Shown: piece after piece, positions 47,750 through 53,283 of the stretch
Numbering within the stretch: position 1 is the first letter of the stretch
Layout of the letters: every line of letters starts with the position of its first letter
Source of the DNA: Blastopirellula marina
Lineage (GTDB): Bacteria; Planctomycetota; Planctomycetia; Pirellulales; Thermoguttaceae
DNA length: 53,283 bases
Direction of reading: 5' to 3'
NCBI GenBank assembly: GCA_020721965.1
Contig: DYLS01000018.1
Coordinates: 1 to 53,283 of the forward strand
Program-made: the position numbers and the translations under genes
Notes under the pieces: generated by a model
The model's database searches: none
The model's input: only the letters and a program-made list of their open reading frames with translations
Told to the model about the DNA's origin: nothing

Positions 47750-48196
47750 TCACAAGCGGTCCTCGCCTTCGGATGCCGGGGTTCCATCCGGGCGGCATTC
47801 GGTAACCAAACGCGGCCAGGGCAGTGCGGACCACTCCTGTTTCGTGAGGCAACCTCGCCCCTTCGCTGAATCGCGTGCGAGCATCATTTCCTCCCCTCGC
47901 CTGATGCAGTCATCGACATGCTCCAACAGGTCCTCGCAATCGACTCCGCAATACCGCGACGGCAGGCCCGCACAATGCCCCTTGGCGCGTTCCGCCAGCA
48001 TCCAGGCGCCGCGCAGGTTGCCGCGACTGAGATGATGCAGGGCCACTGCGACCTGGATCAAGCCCTGCAAGAATTCTCGCAGCGGTCCGTCCGCCCCTCG
48101 CCAAACACATTCCCAGATCTCGTGAGCCTCAAAGAAATCGCGGCGGTTGAAAGCGTCCGCGCCAGATGCGAACCCTTTTTGTTGCTCCTGATTCAT
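47750..48196 (-). CDS. DUF309 family protein
   Basis: 148 residues from ATG 48196. The DUF309 helical bundle is visible: GADAFNRRDFFEAHEIWECVW, then REFLQGLIQVAVALHHLSRGN and GAWMLAERA. Function of the family is unknown; conserved His and Glu residues in FFEAHE and ALHH suggest a buried polar or metal site, which is inference. The frame is open upstream to 48295; GTG 48226 could give a longer protein, while ATG 48196 fits the family start better although its ribosome site is weak. The C-terminus has a short tail after the domain. Confidence 0.82.
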   Translation of the reverse strand: MNQEQQKGFASGADAFNRRDFFEAHEIWECVWRGADGPLREFLQGLIQVAVALHHLSRGNLRGAWMLAERAKGHCAGLPSRYCGVDCEDLLEHVDDCIRRGEEMMLARDSAKGRGCLTKQEWSALPWPRLVTECRPDGTPASEGEDRL

Positions 48197-48654
48197 GGCA
48201 AGGGCTTTCTTCCGATAGGTCAACACGTCACCCCGTCCTGAACGATCCCTCGGTGTATCGTGCGATTCTCCGCGTCGGCTACGTCCTGTCAGCAATCCTA
48301 TTCACCGCAACCCCACACGCCAAGCCCAGAACAGGCTCCCGGCCACCCGGATGATTGCCGATGGAGCTGGGGCAGTGGCCGATGAATAGCCAGCCAGTCC
48401 TATTGCTGGGATGGTCGACCGCGGATCCATTCCGCGCACAATGGCCTCATGGCCCCAAACGCCCCGGCAGGATAGCATGATTCATATTGGTCCACTGTTT
48501 CCACCGGGAACAGTGCATCAAGACGAGATGGTATGAATTGAGTCCCGCTGCCAGGGAGCTCCGGGAAAGTGGAGTCTCCTGGAGTTCTCCTGGAGTAGAC
48601 AGATCACGGGCTATATTGTGCGGTTGAGGTGTTGACCTCGCAGAGGATGTGCCC
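48197..48654. other. Intergenic region upstream of the glycosidase-like gene
   Basis: 458 bases without a supported gene. It holds a hairpin, CACTGTTTCC (48493-48502) with GGGAACAGTG (48506-48515), and a tandem 11-base repeat at 48575-48596. AGAGGA (48642-48647) is the ribosome site for ATG 48655. Confidence 0.55.
48575..48596 (+). promoter_or_regulatory. Tandem palindromic 11-mer, possible operator
   Basis: TCTCCTGGAGT occurs twice head to tail (48575-48585, 48586-48596). Each unit contains the symmetric core CTCC-T-GGAG. It lies about 60 bases before ATG 48655, with a TATATT (48612-48617) between that could be a -10 box. This would suit an operator, but there is no further support. Confidence 0.35.
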
Positions 48655-51585
48655 ATGAGAGACATGTCTCGCAGTACTGGCAAATCCGATAGCTTGCAAA
48701 ACCGTCTTGTCCATGAGTTGGTCGCGCTGCTTGCTCTGGTTTTCGGAGTCGTTTGTGCCAGCAGCGCTTCCGAAAACTCAAAAGACGTTCCCATGACGCA
48801 GCGTATCGTACTAACGCCGTCCATGCTCGGGGTGGAGAGTGAGGCGGCGGGAAACGTCACGGTCTTGGTAGACGAGCAAAGCTTGGTGGACGATCCCCCA
48901 GTCGCCGGTAAGCCTTCGAAGGGGTGGGATTTCGACTACCGTAACATCAAAACCTTGCCGCATCGCGTGGTGATCGATCTGGGACAAGAGCGTCCCGTGG
49001 CCCGTTTCTGATTTTTCGATACGTACAACATTGGGCGTTTGCAATTGGAAGTGGGAGAACCGGGGAAATGGGAGGAGGTCGCGGTCATACGAACCGAGCC
49101 ATTTCAAAAATGGGTGGCCATTCCCGTTGATCGTACGTGCCGTTACCTGCGGTTATCGCGGCTGGACGCCAGCGCGAACATCGCCGAGATCGCGATTGAC
49201 GAATACACAGCGGCGGGGTTGACCGAGCTGGAGGCTCGGCGGGAGGCGGCACGACGTCGGGAAGCCGCCCTCCGCGCGGCCCGGGAAGAGGCCGGGCGAC
49301 GGCCCCAAATCGACCTCGGACCGCCCTTTGGCGAACTGACTCTAGTCGACGAAATTGACTGCGGCGCTACTGCGCCAAGTCACGACTTTAGGGAAGACCC
49401 GCCTGGCGTCTCCGAGGTGCGTCCCATTCTTGGGCGTGCGTGTCGCGTACTGCGTCCCCTTCCCGATCAGGCAGGTTATATCGCATACCGGGTGGGTCGG
49501 TTCAAGCTCCTGCAACCCGGCGTGACTTATCTGCTGGTCATCGACTTTCCCGAAGACGCGCCGCGGCATTGGATCGTGATCCATGGGGGATGCGAGACAC
49601 GAACCGGTTTTCACACCGGCCCTACGCTGCCCGACGCGCTACATGCAAAATACGTCGATTCTTTGCCGGAGTCCGTCCGCTTTCCGCTTTCCGCGGAATA
49701 CCGTCAATGGAAGATGCTTTTTCGTCTGCACGACCGCTTTCCTGAATGGGGCACGCCACGCGGTGAATCGCCGAGGCCGCTCCTCCCTGAAGACGGCTTC
49801 CCTCTCATTATCGGCCAATTTTCGGCGCCCAACGTCCCGTTGTCGGCCGGAGCAGCCGTCAGCCGGATCCGGTTGTTCGAGGTACCGGACGAGGCAGGGC
49901 TGGAGTGCTCCCTCCGTCTCCCTCCGGATCCCTTACCGCGGCGGCACATTTTCTGGCGAGAGGAGATGGCCGACGGCGTGATAGCGTCGCGTGTGGAAGA
50001 AAACCGTGGGCTTCGCGATCCCTTGGACTGGTACCGCTTCAAATTGTCCACCATGAAGTTCCTCGGAATATCCACGTATTGCAAGGATCTGCTCGAATTC
50101 GGAGCTTGCCAAGGTTGGGATCCGACGCCCTACGGTGGCAACCGTTGGGTCCATTTCGACAGCTTCCACAAGGATCTCTGGAATCAGATTGTGGAGATGA
50201 TGGAGCAAGCAGGAAAGGAAGTGTTGCCGTACTACGAATACGCGGGCAGCAAAGGCGATCAGGGGCTAGGCTATCAGCGCCGCGCGAAGCCGTTGACCAG
50301 GGACGACGCGTACACCCACATCTCCTGGGTAGAGAGCGCCAATGCCGATCTCACGGACCCCGAAACCTGGGAAGATTTTCGCAAGATGCTTCAACTGACC
50401 GTGATCAGGCCCTCCGATAAAGCGCGCTTTATCGGGGTATGGCTCCGATCTCGCGGCCAACTGCCCATCGGTTTCGGTGATGCCACACGGCGCCGTTTCG
50501 CCCAGGACACTGGCCGAAGCGTCGCACCGCCTCGTGAGGAACTGCGAAACAACACCGCCCTGCTGAATGAGTACTACGATTGGTGGTTCGGAAAACGGCG
50601 CGAGTTTTTGATTCGTGTCCGCGACTACCTCCGAGCCAATAACGCCCTGCAAGACGCCGTGGTCCTCTACACTTCGATCATTGCCGAATCCGGTCCGTCG
50701 TTTCCCACGTGGGATAAAATCCTGGTGACCGACGATCCCAAGACTTGGGAAGAAATCTTCCAATCACCGCTCCATGCGCAAGATAAAAAGTGGAACATCC
50801 TATCGCCATCTGAAGTCGTCGCACGCGGCCTTTATCTGAAAGCACTGCTATCGCCGCCCTTGAATTGGGGCGGGTGGGAATGGCACCATGCTCATCCCGC
50901 GCCAGACCCCCAGCGATACACCACGACGCAGGGCGTTTTGATGACGCACGCCTTCAATCGCTTTTATACCGCCCTATCCGAGCAGACGTTCGACCGCTTC
51001 CGCGGCCCAAGCGGATTGGCCATCGTCCGTCACTATCCCTTGAATGAGGACATGATGTTCGATCCCCAGGACAAACCCAAACTGGACTATTTTACGGCGG
51101 ACATCGAGCACGCAGGGCCTTTTTGCATGGCTGAGGAGGCTCTGGCCGTAGCAAACGGCGACCCCTGGTACATCGGTTATTTGACCGGCAGCTCGCTCGC
51201 CCGCGGATTCCCCGAAACCGTGCGCGCGTTCCATCAAGCTTTTTTGTCGTTACCTGCGATGCCAAGCGAGTTGGTTTCCGGTTTGACGTCTGACCGCGAG
51301 ATCGTCGTGCGCCGCATCCTGGCCGGCAACTTCGGCACGTATTACGCGCTGGTCAACACGAGCTTCAGCACCAAACGCGGGGTCACGGTGCGTTTCCCCG
51401 AAGGGAACTATGAAGATGCCGTTTCGGGAAAGCCCTTCCAGGCAACATCAGCGGGGTATCGTCGCGATTTTACACCGTTTCAACTTTGGACGGCCCGCCG
51501 TCTTCCAAATGCTCCGGAGCAGGCCACCGCTCATCGCGCGGGCCTAGTCCCTGATCGAAAGCAGGCCAACGGTGTGGCGCCGTGA
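48655..51585 (+). CDS. Exported discoidin-like/glycosidase-like protein, interrupted by an in-frame TGA
   Basis: About 976 codons including TGA 49009-49011. The N-terminus has a signal-like segment (LVALLALVFGVVCASSA). Residues about 45-180 look like an F5/8 type C (discoidin) beta-sandwich, split by the TGA: HRVVIDLGQERPVARF before it, FFDTYNIGRLQLEVGEPGKW after it. A charged helix (about 190-215) follows, then a beta-rich part and from about 430 a large region suggestive of a (beta/alpha)8 glycosidase-type barrel (HIFWREEMADGV, VLPYYEYAGSKGDQG, FIGVWLRSRGQLP), then a beta-rich C-terminus. I cannot assign a glycoside hydrolase family or catalytic residues. Reading CGTTTCTGATTTTTCGAT as CGTTTTCTGATTTTCGAT removes the stop and gives RFLIFDTYN. 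ATG 48655 follows AGAGGA. If the stop is real, only 49039-51585 would be made. Confidence 0.75.
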
Positions 51586-51725
51586 AACCGCTACCACGAG
51601 ACGCCAATATGGGCGGGTGCAAATCGGCAAGTCAACGCAGGCCGCGACGCGAACCCATCGTGCCAGAATTCCGCCGCAATCGTCGCTAGCATCACGGGCG
51701 GTCTCGCGGTCCTGTCTTGTCCAAG

Positions 51726-52074
51726 CCCCCCGCGAACTGTGGGGATGCTAATCCTACAGCGCAAAGTCGGTGTGCCTGCATGATGCGCCCACCATACGTT
51801 CCAATGCGTGATTTCCCATCACCGCAAGATGTTGAGAACAACCCAGCGCTGTAGTGCTAATGGCAAGTGATTGCAAGAACATGATTTACGTCCATTGAGT
51901 ACCCGGATCCCCCATCCCTCCCGTTTTCTGAGTATGAGGCGAATCGCGCAACTCATTACAGGAAAAGAACTTGCGAAAAATTGTTACCTGAATGCAGTAA
52001 GCCGCGTCAATCAACGGGAAGTCGTTACGCAGTAATGATTTACGTAAAAATACGTCCCGGGAGTTTGGGCTAGA
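51726..52074 (+). repeat. Long dispersed repeat, copy 2, interrupted by a MITE
   Basis: Matches 18272-18504 on both sides of an insertion: CGCGAACTGTGGGGATGCTAAT to the left (ending 51752), and GGCAAGTGATTGC through GAAGTCGTTACGCAGTAA to AATACGTCC on the right. Removing 51753-51854 and one copy of TGCTAAT restores the arrangement seen in copy 1. Confidence 0.72.
51753..51854 (-). mobile_element. Family 4 MITE inserted in the long repeat, with 7-base target duplication
   Basis: About 101 bases with perfect 9-base terminal inverted repeats, CTACAGCGC (51754-51762) and GCGCTGTAG (51846-51854), flanked by TGCTAAT on both sides (51746-51752 and 51855-51861). On the minus strand the interior reads CAACATCTTGCGGTGATGGG and GCGCATCATGCA, matching the copies at 22343-22591 and 53155-53272. 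There is no coding capacity. The empty site is seen at 18287-18296, which has a single GATGCTAAT. Confidence 0.85.
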
Positions 52075-52121
52075 GGGTACCATCCCCCACGAAGACCCCA
52101 TCGCCGGACGCAGCGGGGAGA

Positions 52122-52925
52122 TTATGAGAACGCGTTCTCCGGCCCCGGAAAACGGCCGGTTTGCACGTCCTCCGCGTAACGTTGAACGGCGTCCGAGATC
52201 ACGGAGCGAAGGTCCGCGTACTTGCGGGAGTGTTTAGGAAGGCGTTCGTCGGGCGAGTAACCCAGCAAATCGTGAAATACCAGGATTTGTCCATCCGTAT
52301 CGGCCCCCGCTCCAATTCCGATGGTCGGGATGTCCAGTCGCTGTGTGATTTCCACGGCAATGGCGGCTGGAATGCACTCGAGAACCACGGCAAATGCTCC
52401 CGCCTCTTGCACCGCATCGGCGTCGGCAAGCAGACGGTCCCGATCGCGTTCTACTCGATATCCTCCCCTCACCCGCACGCTTTGTGGTCGCAACCCCAAG
52501 TGGGCCATCACGGGGATACCGGCATCGACAAGCGCGGCGATCAATTTCGCCTGTTCACTTCCTCCCTCCAACTTGACGGCCTGTGCCGCCGTCTCCTTCA
52601 GTATCCTGCCGGCGCTTTCAATGGCCTTGCTTGCCCCCAATTGAAATGTCAGGAATGGCAGATCGACTACCACCAGGGCGTGCCGCACGGACCTGGCGAC
52701 CATCTCCGCGTGATATATGACGTGATCCAGGGTAACGGGTAAGGTATTACTCCTGCCCTGGACGACCATCCCAAGGCTGTCACCTACCAGTATCCCGTCC
52801 ACTCCAGCCCGATCCACGATTGCAGCCGACGGATAATCGTAGGCCGTCAGCATGATGATCTTGCGCCCGGAGTTCTTGAGCTTGGTAAATCGTGGTACCG
52901 TCAGTGGCTCCCGCTCGTCGGCCAT
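52122..52925 (-). CDS. panB: 3-methyl-2-oxobutanoate hydroxymethyltransferase
   Basis: 267 residues, normal length. It makes ketopantoate from alpha-ketoisovalerate and methylene-tetrahydrofolate, first step of the pantothenate branch. A TIM-barrel enzyme; visible signatures: IIMLTAYDYPSAAIVDRAGVD, LVGDSLGMVVQG.SNTLPVTLD (Asp for Mg2+), VVVDLPFLTFQLG, VKLEGG, GIPVMAHLGLRPQSV, AVVLECIP (catalytic Glu region), PTIGIGAGADTDGQILVFHDLLG. ATG 52925 has only a weak ribosome site (GGAATTGGG). No panC or panD nearby. Confidence 0.95.
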   Translation of the reverse strand: MADEREPLTVPRFTKLKNSGRKIIMLTAYDYPSAAIVDRAGVDGILVGDSLGMVVQGRSNTLPVTLDHVIYHAEMVARSVRHALVVVDLPFLTFQLGASKAIESAGRILKETAAQAVKLEGGSEQAKLIAALVDAGIPVMAHLGLRPQSVRVRGGYRVERDRDRLLADADAVQEAGAFAVVLECIPAAIAVEITQRLDIPTIGIGAGADTDGQILVFHDLLGYSPDERLPKHSRKYADLRSVISDAVQRYAEDVQTGRFPGPENAFS

Positions 52926-53283
52926 GGCCCAATTCCGAAATGTGTTTTATCTACGTACTGAGGGCACCTCCATTCCATGGTAGATGACCATTTGGGTGCC
53001 TCGATTCCGTTCACGATAACGCTGGCCCTGCCAGGCTGGCAAGACCGCCTGAGAACCGACGCGGCTGAGCCGGTCGCACAGCGGGGCCGGGCCAATCAGA
53101 GAAATTCAACGCAACTTGCGGCATCCCCTCTTGCACATCCTACGCGAGGGAATCCCAATACCCCATCGCATGATTGTTTGCTTCGCTCAACATCTTGTGG
53201 TAATAGAACATATCACCTCGCAAGAGATGCTGCGCGCATCATGCAATCAAGCGAGCTTTGCGTTGTAGGGCTATTCTGTGGTG
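52926..53283. other. Region upstream of panB, cut by the window end
   Basis: 358 bases with no supported gene. It should contain the panB promoter (minus strand), which I could not place. The right part is a family 4 element (53155-53272). Confidence 0.5.
53155..53272 (+). repeat. Family 4 dispersed element, copy 3
   Basis: Contains TGTTTGCTTCGCTCAACATC, CTTGTGGTAATAG, CACCTCGCAAGAGATG, CGCATCATGCAATCAAG and the end GCTTTGCGTTGTAGGG. The order matches copy 1 (22343-22591) and the reverse complement of 51753-51854. The left terminal repeat is not clear. Confidence 0.62.

Larger units (their letters stand above)
51586..52121. other. Intergenic region between the glycosidase-like gene and panB, mostly repeat
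   Basis: 536 bases between convergent genes with no supported gene. Most of it is copy 2 of the long dispersed repeat (51726-52074), itself carrying the inserted element 51753-51854. No classic terminator is obvious. Confidence 0.6.

Noticed and set aside
49009-49011. TGA as selenocysteine or recoded tryptophan
   Set aside because: No visible selenocysteine insertion hairpin, TGA ends other genes here such as pstC and pstB, and two compensating homopolymer corrections give a better discoidin sequence (RFLIFDTYN).

Overview
The window looks like a chromosomal segment of a planctomycete, probably from the Pirellulales/Thermogutta side of the phylum. Three things point there: a DUF1559 prepilin-like protein, a 6623-residue surface protein with the RLEKFEDRVLLS type of N-terminus plus GEVED, Calx-beta, SdrD_B-like and beta-helix domains, and very large PstC and PstA permeases. 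This assignment is inference from protein families, not from a marker gene. Genes are well spaced, with many intergenic regions of 300-800 bases that carry short dispersed elements.

Layout. 185-5107 (+) is a regulatory operon: an HDOD protein, a PAS histidine kinase, a REC-HDOD regulator and a REC protein with a degenerate HD-GYP domain. 5512-5898 is a cupin and 6098-7147 (-) a DUF1559 pseudopilin. 7810-14944 is a high-affinity phosphate uptake operon, pstS-pstC-pstA-pstB, behind a TTAACA repeat array with 11-base period and a -10 box. 15167-17056 (-) is an exported thioredoxin-like protein. A tRNA-Ile(GAT) lies at 17822. 18542-26373 carries housekeeping genes: thiD (-), a hypothetical protein and an Mrp-type ATPase (+), then pyrF, pheT and pheS (-). 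27091-46962 (+) is one giant gene that fills 37% of the window and ends at a strong terminator. After it come nrdR (-), a DUF309 protein (-), an exported glycosidase-like protein with a discoidin-like N-terminus (+), and panB (-).

Four points stand out. (1) The giant protein carries both a kexin-like S8 protease and a metzincin-type HExxHxxGxxH protease. A ~90-residue module recurs in it about seven times, several times apparently inserted inside unrelated host domains; a Calx-beta domain and an SdrD_B-like domain are likewise split by inserted domains. (2) The pst operon has an array resembling the Bacillus PhoP site, placed about ten bases upstream of a -10 box, and permeases with huge extracytoplasmic regions. 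(3) The intergenic regions hold several families of MITE-like elements with terminal inverted repeats; two have clean target duplications, and one sits inside another repeat. (4) Three genes are interrupted in this sequence, but every lesion can be explained by a homopolymer length miscall, so the genes may be intact in the organism.

No rRNA, CRISPR array, phage or full-length transposase gene was found. Starts were chosen by Shine-Dalgarno spacing and domain boundaries; residue numbers are approximate except where a catalytic position is given.
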